Origin: Mycolicibacterium helvum
Lineage (GTDB): Bacteria; Actinomycetota; Actinomycetes; Mycobacteriales; Mycobacteriaceae
NCBI RefSeq assembly: GCF_010731895.1
Contig: NZ_AP022596.1
Location: forward strand, 3,100,001 to 3,164,000
Reading direction: 5' to 3'
DNA: 64,000 nucleotides
In this document: positions 20,594-29,886 of the stretch, in pieces
Numbering within the stretch: the stretch's first letter is position 1
Layout of the letters: each line of letters starts with the position of its first letter
Made by a program: the position numbers and the translations under genes
Notes under the pieces: model-generated
What the model was told of the DNA's origin: nothing
Databases searched by the model: none
Seen by the model: the letters and a program-made list of their open reading frames with translations, nothing else

Positions 20594-22123
20594 GTGACCG
20601 AAGAAGTCGAAAACCCACCTGCGGAAGAATGCGGCGTCTTCGGAGTCTGGGCTCCGGGCGAAGATGTTGCGAAACTCACTTATTACGGCCTCTATGCCCT
20701 GCAACACAGGGGCCAGGAGGCAGCCGGTATCGCCGTCGGCGACGGATCGCAGGTACTGGTGTTCAAGGATCTGGGCCTGGTCAGCCAGGTGTTCGACGAG
20801 CAGACGCTGGCTGCGATGGAAGGCCACGTCGCCATCGGGCACTGCCGCTACTCGACGACAGGCTCGACGACCTGGGAGAACGCCCAGCCAGTGTTCCGCA
20901 ACACCGCGGCGGGCACCGGAGTCGCGTTGGGTCACAACGGAAATCTGGTCAACACCACCGACCTGGCTGCGCGGGCCCGGGACGCCGGGCTGATCAACCC
21001 GAACATGCCGGGTGCGGCGACCACCGACTCCGACATCCTCGGCGCCCTGCTAGCTCACGGCGCGGCGGACTCCAGCATCGAGCAGGCCGCCCTTGCGCTG
21101 CTGCCCACTGTGCGTGGCGCGTTCTGCCTGACCTTCATGGACGAGACCACGCTGTACGCCGCCCGCGACCCGTACGGGGTGCGACCGTTGTCACTGGGCC
21201 GGCTGGACCGCGGCTGGGTCGTGGCTTCCGAGACCGCCGCGCTCGACATCGTCGGCGCGTCCTTCGTCCGCGATATCGAGCCTGGTGAGCTGCTGGCGAT
21301 CGATGCCGACGGCGTTCGTTCTACCCGGTTCGCCAATCCGACCCCCAAGGGCTGCATCTTCGAGTACGTCTACCTGGCCCGGCCCGACAGCACGCTGGTC
21401 GGTCGCTCCGTGCACGCCACCCGGGTGGACATCGGCCGCCGGCTGGCCCGGGAGAAGCCGGTCGAAGCCGACCTGGTGATCGGCGTGCCGGAATCCGGCA
21501 CCCCCGCCGCGGTGGGCTACGCCCAAGAATCCGGTATCCCGTTCGGTCAGGGCCTGATGAAGAACGCCTACGTCGGGCGCACGTTCATCCAGCCGTCCCA
21601 AACGATTCGGCAACTGGGTATTCGCCTCAAGCTCAACCCGCTCAAAGAGGTGATCCGAGGCAAGCGACTCATCGTCGTCGACGACTCGATCGTGCGCGGC
21701 AACACCCAGCGCGCCCTGATCCGGATGCTGCGTGAAGCCGGCGCCGTCGAGGTGCACGTGCGCATCGCCTCACCGCCGGTGAAATGGCCCTGCTTCTACG
21801 GCATCGACTTCGCCACCCCCGCCGAACTCATCGCCAACGCGGTGGACGACGAGGGCGAGATGCTCGAAGCGGTGCGCCACGCGATCGGTGCCGACTCACT
21901 GGTCTACATCTCGCAGCAGGGCATGATCGCGGCGACCGAACAGCCGCCGACCCGGTTGTGCTGCGCCTGCTTCGACGGCAACTACCCGATCGAACTGCCG
22001 GGTGAGACCGCGCTCGGCAAGAACGTCGTTGAGCACATGCTGGCCACCGCCGCCCGCACCGGCCTCCCCATTCAGCCGGTGCAAGCCGACAACGCCAACG
22101 TCTCGGCCCTCAGCCGGCCCTAA
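20594..22123 (+). CDS. purF: Amidophosphoribosyltransferase PurF
   Basis: The first committed enzyme of purine synthesis, making phosphoribosylamine from PRPP and glutamine. The N-terminal nucleophile domain begins at CGVFGVWAPGED, and the PRPP site is VVDDSIVRGNT. I chose the GTG giving MTEEVENPPAEE before the Cys: this leaves a 12-residue propeptide, as in Bacillus-type PurF, and AGGGAG lies upstream. An in-frame ATG at 20540 would add 18 residues. C-terminal CCACF and other Cys residues suggest an Fe-S cluster. The length is 509 residues. Confidence 0.95.
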   Translation: MTEEVENPPAEECGVFGVWAPGEDVAKLTYYGLYALQHRGQEAAGIAVGDGSQVLVFKDLGLVSQVFDEQTLAAMEGHVAIGHCRYSTTGSTTWENAQPVFRNTAAGTGVALGHNGNLVNTTDLAARARDAGLINPNMPGAATTDSDILGALLAHGAADSSIEQAALALLPTVRGAFCLTFMDETTLYAARDPYGVRPLSLGRLDRGWVVASETAALDIVGASFVRDIEPGELLAIDADGVRSTRFANPTPKGCIFEYVYLARPDSTLVGRSVHATRVDIGRRLAREKPVEADLVIGVPESGTPAAVGYAQESGIPFGQGLMKNAYVGRTFIQPSQTIRQLGIRLKLNPLKEVIRGKRLIVVDDSIVRGNTQRALIRMLREAGAVEVHVRIASPPVKWPCFYGIDFATPAELIANAVDDEGEMLEAVRHAIGADSLVYISQQGMIAATEQPPTRLCCACFDGNYPIELPGETALGKNVVEHMLATAARTGLPIQPVQADNANVSALSRP

Positions 22124-22127
22124 CCGT

Positions 22128-23135
22128 TCACCGTTGCGGCGGTCGTGTCGGGCCGGCCCAGTCCGGATCGCTCGGCAGTTGCGCGGCCTCGCCGGTGTCC
22201 CAGCTGGGCCGGAACGCGGCGCGGGCCAGTGCCGCCGAGACTGCCTGTCGGTACGGCGTGAGCCCCCCGGCTGGTGGCTTGATGATGGTGTCGATGTCGT
22301 GGTTGTTCATCACCGCGTCACAGTGCAGGGATTCGACCAGGGGCCGGGCCAGCCCGGACGGAATGGGCGTCACCAACCCCACCCACAGCGCGGCGATCCG
22401 GGGAGTCAGCACCGGCAGCACCAGGATGTGCCGGCGGGCCAGCCCGGCGACCTCGGCGTAGATCTTCATCATGTCGCCGTATTCCAGGACGTCCGGGCCG
22501 CCGACGTCCCAGGCACGCGATGTCGGCACCGGGGCGGTGGCAGCGGCGGCCAGGTAGTACAGCACGTCGCCGATGGCGATCGGCTGAATTTTGTTGTGCA
22601 CCCATTTGGGCGTCGTCATCACCGGCAGCCGGTCGGTGAGGTGACGGATCATCTCGAAGGATGCCGAGCCGGAGCCCACCACGACGCCGGCTTGTAGTAC
22701 GACCGTTTCGATGCCCGAGGCGATGAGAATCTCGCCCACCGTGGTGCGCGACGCGAGATGTGTTGACAGTTTGGCGCTTTCGGGATGTAGCCCGCTGAGG
22801 TAGACGATGCGCCGGACGCCCGCGCTTCGGGCGGCGGTCACGACGTTCTGCGCAGCGCGACGCTCCTCGGCGGCGAAATCCTCCGACGTGCCCATCGAGT
22901 GCACCAAGTAGTAGACGACGTCGACGCCGATGAAGGCATCGGAGAGCGAGCCGGCGTCGCCCAGATCGCCGCGGACGACCTCGATCCGGTCACGCCATGG
23001 CACTCCCGCCAGCTTGTCCGGCGTGCGCGCCAGCGCACGCACTGCAAAGCCGTCGTCCAGCAGGCGAGATACCAGACGGCTGCCAACGTATCCGGTGGCA
23101 CCGGTCACCAGGCACCGAGTTCGCTGCACCGACAT
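22128..23135 (-). CDS. NAD(P)-binding protein, NmrA/atypical SDR type
   Basis: A 335-residue extended or atypical SDR. The Rossmann motif VTGATGYVGSRL lies at residues 10-21, followed by VEVVRGDLGD-like VVRGDLGDAGSL and VVYYLVHSMG. The catalytic Tyr-Lys pair of classical SDRs is not evident, as is usual for NmrA-like regulators or quinone-reductase-like members. The C-terminal part is specific to actinobacteria. It converges on purF with a 4-base gap. The role is unknown. Confidence 0.82.
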   Translation of the reverse strand: MSVQRTRCLVTGATGYVGSRLVSRLLDDGFAVRALARTPDKLAGVPWRDRIEVVRGDLGDAGSLSDAFIGVDVVYYLVHSMGTSEDFAAEERRAAQNVVTAARSAGVRRIVYLSGLHPESAKLSTHLASRTTVGEILIASGIETVVLQAGVVVGSGSASFEMIRHLTDRLPVMTTPKWVHNKIQPIAIGDVLYYLAAAATAPVPTSRAWDVGGPDVLEYGDMMKIYAEVAGLARRHILVLPVLTPRIAALWVGLVTPIPSGLARPLVESLHCDAVMNNHDIDTIIKPPAGGLTPYRQAVSAALARAAFRPSWDTGEAAQLPSDPDWAGPTRPPQR

Positions 23136-23192
23136 ACATCCTCCGTTCGCCGGATCCGTGAATTCGGAGCCTATGACCGGAGGGATTGCCCG

Positions 23193-23624
23193 TTATTGGA
23201 AAGGGCAACCCGGATTGGGCATGTCCACGGCCAGCGGGCTGCCGGCCGGATCGATGTAGAGCACCCACATCACCAACGGGGTGGAACCTTCGTTGCGCCC
23301 CTCGTGCACGTAACCGGTGCCACTGCGTTCGGTGATGGCGTCGCCGGCGTTGTAGACGCCGTCCACCGAGCAGTCGCCGTCGTAGTGCGTCAGCGTGCCT
23401 TCCCTGATCACACTGAAGACCTGCCCGGGGTGGTAATGCCACCCGGTGGTTCCGCCCGGCGCGATGGTGATCTCCCGGCTGATGTAGTCCTTGCCGCCCC
23501 GCGTGGCCTGTGACATGACAACGCCCTCGACGCCTTCGCCGGGCGTGGCCGCGGCCGAACCGGACGCCATCAGCACCATGCCCAGTGCGACGGACGCGGC
23601 CAGCGACACTCTCAACGGTTTCAT
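23193..23624 (-). CDS. Secreted cupin-domain protein
   Basis: A 143-residue protein with a signal peptide (MKPLRVSLAASVALGMVLMA, cleavage after GSAAATP). The cupin motif 1 is TGWHYHPGQVFSVIREG, with the metal ligands His, His and possibly Glu, and motif 2 follows in AITERSGTGYVHEG. Two Cys residues (DGDCS and GCPF) may form a disulfide. It probably binds a metal outside the cytoplasm. No neighbour indicates the substrate. Confidence 0.82.
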   Translation of the reverse strand: MKPLRVSLAASVALGMVLMASGSAAATPGEGVEGVVMSQATRGGKDYISREITIAPGGTTGWHYHPGQVFSVIREGTLTHYDGDCSVDGVYNAGDAITERSGTGYVHEGRNEGSTPLVMWVLYIDPAGSPLAVDMPNPGCPFQ

Positions 23625-23653
23625 CGGGAGTCAGGGTGTCACACAATGTCCCC

Positions 23654-24271
23654 ATGGCGTTTCGAGGCTGGCCGATCGAGGCCGTCGAGTTCTACGAGGG
23701 CCTGGAGGCCGACAACTCCAAGGTCTACTGGACCGAGCACAGAGGTGTCTACGACCGCAAGGTGAAGGCGCCGATGGAGGAGTTGCTTTCCGAACTGGCC
23801 GAGGAGTTCGGGGCAGGCAAGCTGTTCCGTCCTTACCGCGACGTGCGGTTCAGCGCCGATAAGGTGCCGTACAAAACGAACTGCGCGGCGATGGTCGGCT
23901 CCGGATACGTGTCGTTCTCGGCCGACGGACTCTCGGTGGGGAGCGGCCTATACATGCCTGATCCAGCCGCGCTGGCCCGCTACCGGGACGCCGTCGACGA
24001 CGCGAAGTCCGGGGCCGAGCTCGCCGAAATCGTGGCGGCACTGCACCGGGGCGGCTACGACACCATGGCCCACGAGGTCCTCAAGACGGCGCCAAGGGGA
24101 TATCCGAAGGATCATCCGCGCATCGAGCTGCTCCGGCACAAGGGCATCGCGATGATGAAGACCTGGCCCGTGGGCGCTTGGCTGGGCACGGCGAAGGCCA
24201 AGGACCGGGTGGTCACCGCCCTGCGGGCCGGGGCGCCGCTGCGCGAGTGGCTGACCCGCAACGTCGGCTGA
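23654..24271 (+). CDS. DUF2461 domain protein (TIGR02453 type)
   Basis: A 205-residue protein of the DUF2461 family. It shows FYEGLEADNSKVYWTEHR, KLFRPYRDVRFSADKVPYK and SVGSGLYMPDP, which are the family landmarks. No catalytic role is established for the family. The ATG at 23654 is the natural start, since homologues start just before FRGWP. It lies 47 bases before purM on the same strand, perhaps cotranscribed. Confidence 0.85.
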   Translation: MAFRGWPIEAVEFYEGLEADNSKVYWTEHRGVYDRKVKAPMEELLSELAEEFGAGKLFRPYRDVRFSADKVPYKTNCAAMVGSGYVSFSADGLSVGSGLYMPDPAALARYRDAVDDAKSGAELAEIVAALHRGGYDTMAHEVLKTAPRGYPKDHPRIELLRHKGIAMMKTWPVGAWLGTAKAKDRVVTALRAGAPLREWLTRNVG

Positions 24272-24318
24272 CGGTGGCCCGTTTCGGCGACGGCTGGGGA
24301 CCGGTAGCCTTATGCGCG

Positions 24319-25389
<1,071 letters not shown>

Positions 25390-25396
25390 GAGGGGA

Positions 25397-25413
25397 GGCG
25401 GCTCAAGGCCGCC
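25397..25413. terminator. Small hairpin between convergent purM and DUF3073 gene
   Basis: GGCGGC and GCCGCC enclose a 5-base loop. The hairpin overlaps the stop codon of the minus-strand gene and lies 8 bases after the purM stop. It is short and lacks a T-run, so the terminator role is tentative. Confidence 0.35.
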
Positions 25414-25588
25414 ACTCGTCCTCGTCTGCCCACGAGTCGTCGCCGAACCCGTTCTCGGACTTCTCGGGTTCGCTCCCGCCCGAACCGGCCAGCTCCTTAC
25501 GGAGCCGATCGACATCGATCTGCGGAGAGCTGTATTTCAGCTCTCGAGCAACCTTGGTCTGCTTTGCCTTTGCCCGGCCGCGGCCCAT
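25403..25588 (-). CDS. DUF3073 small basic-acidic protein
   Basis: A 61-residue protein conserved in actinobacteria. It starts MGRGRAKAKQTKVARELKYS, a strongly basic head, and ends in an acidic tail rich in Asp, Glu and Trp (DDSWADEDEW). The domain is DUF3073, with no known function. A purine-rich site GAGGGGG lies 7 bases before the ATG. Beside purM it keeps the same place as Rv0810c. Confidence 0.9.
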   Translation of the reverse strand: MGRGRAKAKQTKVARELKYSSPQIDVDRLRKELAGSGGSEPEKSENGFGDDSWADEDEWRP

Positions 25589-25725
25589 GGGGGAACCCCC
25601 TCGCGCAATAACGGAGCGGCCCGGGATGCAGGCGGCTCCGATCTGTGTATTGGTTATTGTCCTGCCAACACCTTACCGTGCCCGGTTGCGAAGTGCTGGC
25701 AGGCCCGTTCGCCGGAGGACGAACG

Positions 25726-26850
25726 TCACACTGCGCCGCGCCGCAACCGCTCGATGGCCAGCCGGCCGGCTCCCACCGAGTCGGTCGGCGGGAGCGAGTC
25801 CGGATCGATTTCAGCCGCCACTTGATGCTCGCCACCCGTGGTCAGCGCGGTATCGGCCGGAATTCCCCGCTTCACCAGAGCCAAGGCGATCGGGCCGAGA
25901 TCGACGTGATCGACGACGGTGCCGAGCCGCCCGACGACACGCCCACCGGCGAGCAGCGGGTCACCGGTGACGGGACGCTCCCCTGACCCGTCGAGGTGGA
26001 CCAGGACCAGCATCCGAGGCGGCTTCCCCAAGTTATGGACCCGGGCAACCGTTTCCTGGCCGCGATAGCAGCCCTTGTCGAGGTGCACGGCTCCTTGCCC
26101 GGGTGCACCGATCCAGCCGGCCTCGTGCGGGATGGTCCGGTCATCGGTGTCCACCCCGAGCCGGGGTCGCTGCGCGGCGACCCGCTGCGCCTCGTAGGCC
26201 CACACGCCGGCGCGACGTACGCCGGCAGCCTCCAGCCGGGCCAGCCAGTCGGCCGCGCTGGCGCGCGGCACCAGCAGGTCGAGTTCGATCTGGCCGGCTT
26301 CGGTGGGCACCCGGCGCAGGTAACCAGCCCCGGCGGGCAGGAGCGAAGCGACCGAGGGATCAATCCCGATCGGTACCGCCCTGGACTCGGCTGGCAGTTC
26401 GTCGACGCCAAGGGCGGCGAGTACGGCGGGCTCGGCGAGGCGCGGACCGAGCAGTGACAACACGGCAAGGTCGGCGGGTTCGGGGACGACGTCGGACCAG
26501 AACACCATCTTGCGTAGGTAGGTCAGCAGCGGTTCGCCGCGCGACGCTTCGGTATCGAGATAGGTGACCCCGTCCAGCTCGGTCTGCACCCAGTGGTCCT
26601 CGACGCGCCCCTGCCCGTCGAGGCTGAGGTTCTCAGTGGACGTGCCGTCGGGCAGCTCGCTGACGTGTTGCGTCGAAATCGAATGCAGCCAGCTGCGCCG
26701 GTCGGCTCCGGTCAGCGTGAGCACGGCACGGTTGGACCGATCCACCACGACGGCGTCGTGGGCGGCAGAGCGTTGCTCGCCGAACGGATCGCCGTAATGC
26801 CAGACCGTGCCGGCGTCGGGGGAGCTGGCGGGGGCGGGAACGGCTGACAC
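25726..26850 (-). CDS. YgfZ/GcvT-like folate-binding protein
   Basis: A 374-residue tetrahydrofolate-binding protein of the YgfZ type, linked in other bacteria to Fe-S cluster assembly or repair. The family signature KGCYRGQE with ETVARVHNLG is present around residue 255, after an N-terminal GcvT-like fold (VDRSNRAVLTLTGADRRSWL). It is divergent from pabC, as in other mycobacteria. The function is by family inference. Confidence 0.9.
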   Translation of the reverse strand: MSAVPAPASSPDAGTVWHYGDPFGEQRSAAHDAVVVDRSNRAVLTLTGADRRSWLHSISTQHVSELPDGTSTENLSLDGQGRVEDHWVQTELDGVTYLDTEASRGEPLLTYLRKMVFWSDVVPEPADLAVLSLLGPRLAEPAVLAALGVDELPAESRAVPIGIDPSVASLLPAGAGYLRRVPTEAGQIELDLLVPRASAADWLARLEAAGVRRAGVWAYEAQRVAAQRPRLGVDTDDRTIPHEAGWIGAPGQGAVHLDKGCYRGQETVARVHNLGKPPRMLVLVHLDGSGERPVTGDPLLAGGRVVGRLGTVVDHVDLGPIALALVKRGIPADTALTTGGEHQVAAEIDPDSLPPTDSVGAGRLAIERLRRGAV

Positions 26851-26888
26851 ACATCAACTCTACGGGGCTGCCAGTACGCTGTGACCTC

Positions 26889-27779
26889 ATGCTTGGCATG
26901 CCTACCCACCCATCGGTGGTCGTCACACTCGACGGCGAGGTGCATGATCCGGGCCAGCCGCTGCTGTTCGCCGACGACCTGGCCGCCGTGCGTGGCGACG
27001 GCGTGTTCGAGACGCTGCTGATCCGCGACGGCCGTGCCTGTCTGGTGGAAGCCCACCTGTACCGGTTGGTCCAGTCAGCCAAGATGATGGGCCTGCCCGA
27101 GCCGGACCTGCCGGCCTGGCGGCGCGCCATCGGCATCGCGGTCGGGCAATGGACGGCAGCCGCCACTGGCGAGGGCGCCCTGCGACTGGTCTACAGCCGC
27201 GGCCGGGAGAGCGGCACCACCCCGACGGCTTACCTGACAGTCAACCCCGTGCCGGAGCGGGTCGCCGCCACCCGCCGCGACGGAATCGCCGTGGTGCTGC
27301 TCGATCGTGGACTGCCCGCCACCGGGGTGGACTCCATGCCCTGGCTGGTGGCCGGCGCTAAGACGTTGTCATATGCGGTCAACATGGCCGCACTGCGCTA
27401 TGGCGCCGAAAAGGGCGCCGGGGACGTCATTTTCGTCAGTTCCGATGGGTATCTGCTTGAGGGCCCGCGCTCGACGGTGGTGGTCGCCGCCGATGACGGC
27501 TCGGGCGGGACATGCTTTCTCACCCCGCCGCCGTGGTATCCGATTCTGCGCGGAACCACCCAGCAAGCCCTGTTCCAGGTTGCCCGCGACAAGGGCTATG
27601 ACTGTGACTATCGCGCGCTGAGGGCGTCGGATTTGACTGCTGCCCAGGGGGTTTGGCTGGTGTCCAGCATGACGCTGGCGGCCCGGGTGCACACTCTCGA
27701 TGGTCAACCACTGCCACCTACCCGGCTGGCCGCCGACGTCGCCGCGCTGGTGGACGCGGCGATCGTTTGCGATCGCTGA
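26889..27779 (+). CDS. Aminodeoxychorismate lyase-like PLP enzyme (PabC-like)
   Basis: A 296-residue class IV aminotransferase-fold protein. The PLP lysine is about Lys158 in VAGAKTLSYAVNMAA, the early GDGVFETLLIRDG motif is diagnostic, and LLEGPRSTVVV follows. It would convert aminodeoxychorismate to p-aminobenzoate for folate, although D-amino acid or branched-chain aminotransferase activity cannot be excluded. TACGCT lies 8 bases before the ATG, so a leaderless transcript is likely. It is divergent from a folate-binding protein, which supports a folate role. Confidence 0.85.
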   Translation: MLGMPTHPSVVVTLDGEVHDPGQPLLFADDLAAVRGDGVFETLLIRDGRACLVEAHLYRLVQSAKMMGLPEPDLPAWRRAIGIAVGQWTAAATGEGALRLVYSRGRESGTTPTAYLTVNPVPERVAATRRDGIAVVLLDRGLPATGVDSMPWLVAGAKTLSYAVNMAALRYGAEKGAGDVIFVSSDGYLLEGPRSTVVVAADDGSGGTCFLTPPPWYPILRGTTQQALFQVARDKGYDCDYRALRASDLTAAQGVWLVSSMTLAARVHTLDGQPLPPTRLAADVAALVDAAIVCDR

Positions 27780-27792
27780 CCGCGAAAAACTC

Positions 27793-28008
27793 TTGGCACA
27801 CCCCGGTGGGCGCGGGTACGGTCGGCCGTACACAGGGAAGGAGGTGGTCCGGAAAATTGATAGCTTTTAGGACATGTGAGGTGGCTGCCAGCTAGCAGCA
27901 CCAGGTGCGGTGGAATCACTTGCGCCCTGCGCGCGCTGGCGAATTCCCGGCAGCTACCCGGCCCCCGAGCTCCTGGTTTGTCCAACCAGGGATAACGGCT
28001 CGGGGGCC
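27793..28008 (+). ncRNA. Candidate small structured transcript with leader ORF and terminator
   Basis: This gene-poor stretch holds an ordered set of signals on the plus strand: -35 TTGGCA (27793-27798), an 18-base spacer, -10 TACGGT (27817-27822), and a ten-base perfect Shine-Dalgarno AAGGAGGTGG (27838-27847). A TTG follows 9 bases later and opens a 12-codon ORF. Hairpins lie at 27880-27902 (bulged GGTG/CACC and CTGC/GCAG) and 27904-27926. A nested stem at 27960-28008 pairs GGCCCCCGAGC with GCTCGGGGGCC around an inner CCTGGTT/AACCAGG hairpin. I do not recognise the RNA family. It is not SRP RNA, tmRNA or RNase P, whose signatures are absent. Confidence 0.5.
27857..27895 (+). CDS. Possible 12-codon leader peptide
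   Basis: A TTG placed 9 bases after an ideal Shine-Dalgarno starts a 12-residue peptide reading MIAFRTCEVAAS (first residue Met by initiation), ending at TAG inside a hairpin loop. A second overlapping frame starts at a GTG (27876) and runs 39 codons to TAA at 27995. Such overlap, with the stop inside a stem-loop, resembles attenuator or translational-coupling arrangements. Coding status is inferred only from the ribosome site; there is no homology evidence. Confidence 0.35.
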   Translation: MIAFRTCEVAAS

Positions 28009-28041
28009 GACCCATTTCTGCAGACTGCTTGCGTGACGCCG

Positions 28042-28389
28042 TCAGTGCTGCGGTGGCGGCGTGGGCGCTAGCGACGCGCACGCCTGTAGCCCCTTGTCCC
28101 ACACGGATTGATCGATCCCCGGCGGTGCCGGTAGCTGGCCACCGCCCGGTCCGCCCTGCGGCGGTGGTCCGCCCGGCTGACCGCCGTGCCCACCGGGACC
28201 ACCTTGCGGCGGCGGGCCCTGAGGCGGTGCAGGCACACCGTTTTCGGTCATGCATGTGACGAACGGGTCATTGGGACCACCCGGATTGCCCGGCGCGGCC
28301 TCGCTCACCGGTGAGCAGGCCATCACCGTGCCGATCAGGGCGGCCCCCGCTGCGGTCACGGCCGCAGCAGATAGCGGTCGCAGAATCAT
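28042..28389 (-). CDS. Pro/Gly-rich lipoprotein-like secreted protein
   Basis: A 115-residue exported protein. The hydrophobic signal ends in GTVMACSP, a plausible lipobox with Cys acylation. The middle is a repeated PPQGG(P/G) tract rich in Pro, Gln and Gly. The C-terminal domain GIDQSVWDKGLQACASL and the early FVTCMTENGVP motif are shared with the next gene upstream, so the two are paralogues. The site AAGGAGATC precedes the ATG. The role is unknown; a surface-exposed disordered lipoprotein is likely. Confidence 0.75.
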   Translation of the reverse strand: MILRPLSAAAVTAAGAALIGTVMACSPVSEAAPGNPGGPNDPFVTCMTENGVPAPPQGPPPQGGPGGHGGQPGGPPPQGGPGGGQLPAPPGIDQSVWDKGLQACASLAPTPPPQH

Positions 28390-28492
28390 CGTGATCTCCT
28401 TGTTCGAAGCGAAACCCGACCGTATGCAGCCCGCGTGGGTGCGGATTAGCACCGGGCTATGCGGTCGCTGTGAGCACCCCGAACCGCGGTGT

Positions 28493-28786
28493 CTAGCTCG
28501 CCGGCCCTGGCTCCAGCGGTGAGCACGCCTTCCTTGCCTGGTCCCAGAGACCGGGGTCGACACCGGCGGGTGGGCCGAGAACGGCGGGGCCGGCCGAGTC
28601 GGGCACGCCGTGCTGGTGCAGGCACTGCGCCAGTGATCCATGCTCGGCCGGACTGGTGCCGGTGGTGGCGCTTGTGGTGCTCGGCGCCGGACTGATCACC
28701 GTCGGCTGTGACGGGCTCGGTGCCGGTGCGCAGCCGGCGAGGATCGCGGTGGCCGCCGCGGCGGCCACCAATACGCGGCTGCGCAT
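28493..28786 (-). CDS. Small lipoprotein, paralogue of the downstream gene
   Basis: A 97-residue protein with a textbook lipobox: AAAAATAILAGCAPAP. The mature part is Ser/Thr/Pro-rich, then has LAQCLHQHGVP and GVDPGLWDQARKACSPL, which match the pattern of the neighbouring lipoprotein (two Cys spaced alike, GVP, D..WD). Its ATG overlaps the stop of the upstream FABP-like gene by one base, so it is translated in the same operon. The function is unknown. Confidence 0.75.
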   Translation of the reverse strand: MRSRVLVAAAAATAILAGCAPAPSPSQPTVISPAPSTTSATTGTSPAEHGSLAQCLHQHGVPDSAGPAVLGPPAGVDPGLWDQARKACSPLEPGPAS

Positions 28787-29433
28787 CAGCCGACGTGTCG
28801 CGTCAGCCGTGCGGACAGATGCGGAACCAGGCCGCCGTCGGCATCGACGCGCTCCTCGACGTAGGCGAGATCACCGCCCTCGACGATCCCGTAGAGCCGT
28901 TTGGCGCCACCCACCAGCACACCGGACTTGCTGCGCGCCAGGGCATCGGTCACCAGCTCCCACGACGACTGGGTGAGCGGCTGGCCGTAGAACAACTCCA
29001 CGTAGCCGGCCGAATGGGCCAGCAACAGCTCGATGGCCTGCGACTCGCCCGGGTCGGCCGGGTCATCGACGAACCGCCAGAAGCCGGTCTCCCGTAGGCC
29101 AGGTGAGTGGTACTCGCCGCCTTCATCGAGGCGCCAGGACCGGGCGTCCCAGTTCAGATAGTCGCCGCCGTCGTGCGAAACGATGATCTGTTGCCCGAAG
29201 CGGTAGTCGCCCGCCGGCCCCCGGCCTTCGCCCTCGCCGCGCCACACTCCGACCAGCGGTAGTAAGGCCAGCAATGCGTCGTGCAGGTTGGCGCCCAGAC
29301 GCAGATTGGCGGTGTCGGCGGGCAGCGGCAGGTCATCGAAGACCGGTATGTTTCGGCCGGCCGTCTCCCTGGCACGTTCGACTGCCGCGGCTACCGCGCG
29401 ATCACCGCTACCGGAGGCGTCCTCGGAACTCAC
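28786..29433 (-). CDS. FABP/nitrobindin-like beta-barrel protein (Rv0813c-like)
   Basis: A 215-residue ten-stranded beta-barrel protein. The motif [12 protein letters not shown] (GxWxGxGxG) and the [19 protein letters not shown] strand are diagnostic of the nitrobindin/FABP-like group to which Rv0813c belongs. Family members bind heme and react with peroxynitrite or nitric oxide; heme-ligating His is plausible near the C-terminal VPHLSARL. The GTG start overlaps the stop of an upstream microprotein (GTGA). Confidence 0.88.
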   Translation of the reverse strand: MSSEDASGSGDRAVAAAVERARETAGRNIPVFDDLPLPADTANLRLGANLHDALLALLPLVGVWRGEGEGRGPAGDYRFGQQIIVSHDGGDYLNWDARSWRLDEGGEYHSPGLRETGFWRFVDDPADPGESQAIELLLAHSAGYVELFYGQPLTQSSWELVTDALARSKSGVLVGGAKRLYGIVEGGDLAYVEERVDADGGLVPHLSARLTRHVG

Positions 29434-29528
29434 GACTCGTCGGTGATCAGTCGGTAGAGCGCGTACAACGCGAACCAGGTGATCAGCACGACCGTTGCGA
29501 CCAGAAGGATCTCGTAGAAAAGAACCAC
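29430..29528 (-). CDS. 32-residue single-pass membrane microprotein
   Basis: This short frame reads [16 protein letters not shown] then [16 protein letters not shown] (two pieces of one peptide). It is one continuous hydrophobic helix with a charged tail. The stop overlaps the GTG of the FABP-like gene (GTGA), so it is the first gene of that operon. TAGACT (plus-strand 29536-29541) lies 7 bases before the GTG, a good leaderless promoter. Its position upstream of an FABP-like gene and the helix composition support a real gene. The function is unknown. Confidence 0.65.
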   Translation of the reverse strand: MVLFYEILLVATVVLITWFALYALYRLITDES

Positions 29529-29546
29529 GATCGTCAGTCTATCCGG

Positions 29547-29572
29547 GGCTCGGGCGGGTTACCGCCCGAGCC
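29547..29572. terminator. Terminator hairpin after the sulfur operon
   Basis: GGCTCGGGCGG pairs perfectly with CCGCCCGAGCC around a 4-base loop, an 11-bp GC-rich stem. It lies 9 bases past the sseC stop on the minus strand and just upstream of the microprotein promoter, separating the two transcription units. Confidence 0.65.
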
Positions 29573-29581
29573 TCCCGGAGA

Positions 29582-29884
29582 CTACGCAACCTTGATATCA
29601 ACCTCGTGGATGCCGGCTCCCGACGGTGCCACGGTGGCGTCGCCGTTGCCCACCTTGGACAGCGCACGGACCGTCCAGGTACCCGGCGCGGCGAAGAACC
29701 GGAAATCGCCGGTTGCCGAGGCAACCACCTCAGCGGTGAACTCGTCGCTGGAGTCCAGCAGGCGCACGAACGCGCCCGCCACCGTCTGACCGGAGTCGTC
29801 GACGACGCGCCCCGTGATCACGGTCTCCTTCTCCAGGTCGACACCGGCAGGCAGGGTCTGTCCTTGTTTAGGTGCAGAGCACAT
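29582..29884 (-). CDS. sseC: DUF1416 sulfur-operon protein SseC
   Basis: A 100-residue protein of the DUF1416 family, encoded immediately after the thiosulfate sulfurtransferase CysA in mycobacteria. It starts MCSAPKQGQTLPAGVDLEKE and forms an Ig-like or transthyretin-like beta sandwich (VITGRVVDDSGQTVAGAFVRL). Only a 2-base gap separates it from cysA2. Its role in sulfur metabolism is inferred from constant linkage. A hairpin follows the gene. Confidence 0.88.
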   Translation of the reverse strand: MCSAPKQGQTLPAGVDLEKETVITGRVVDDSGQTVAGAFVRLLDSSDEFTAEVVASATGDFRFFAAPGTWTVRALSKVGNGDATVAPSGAGIHEVDIKVA

Positions 29885-29886
29885 GA

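Noticed and set aside
27793..28008. SRP RNA, tmRNA, RNase P or 6C RNA
   Set aside because: The SRP loop GGAAGGAAGCAG, the tmRNA tag, the RNase P core and the C-rich hairpin loops are not present.
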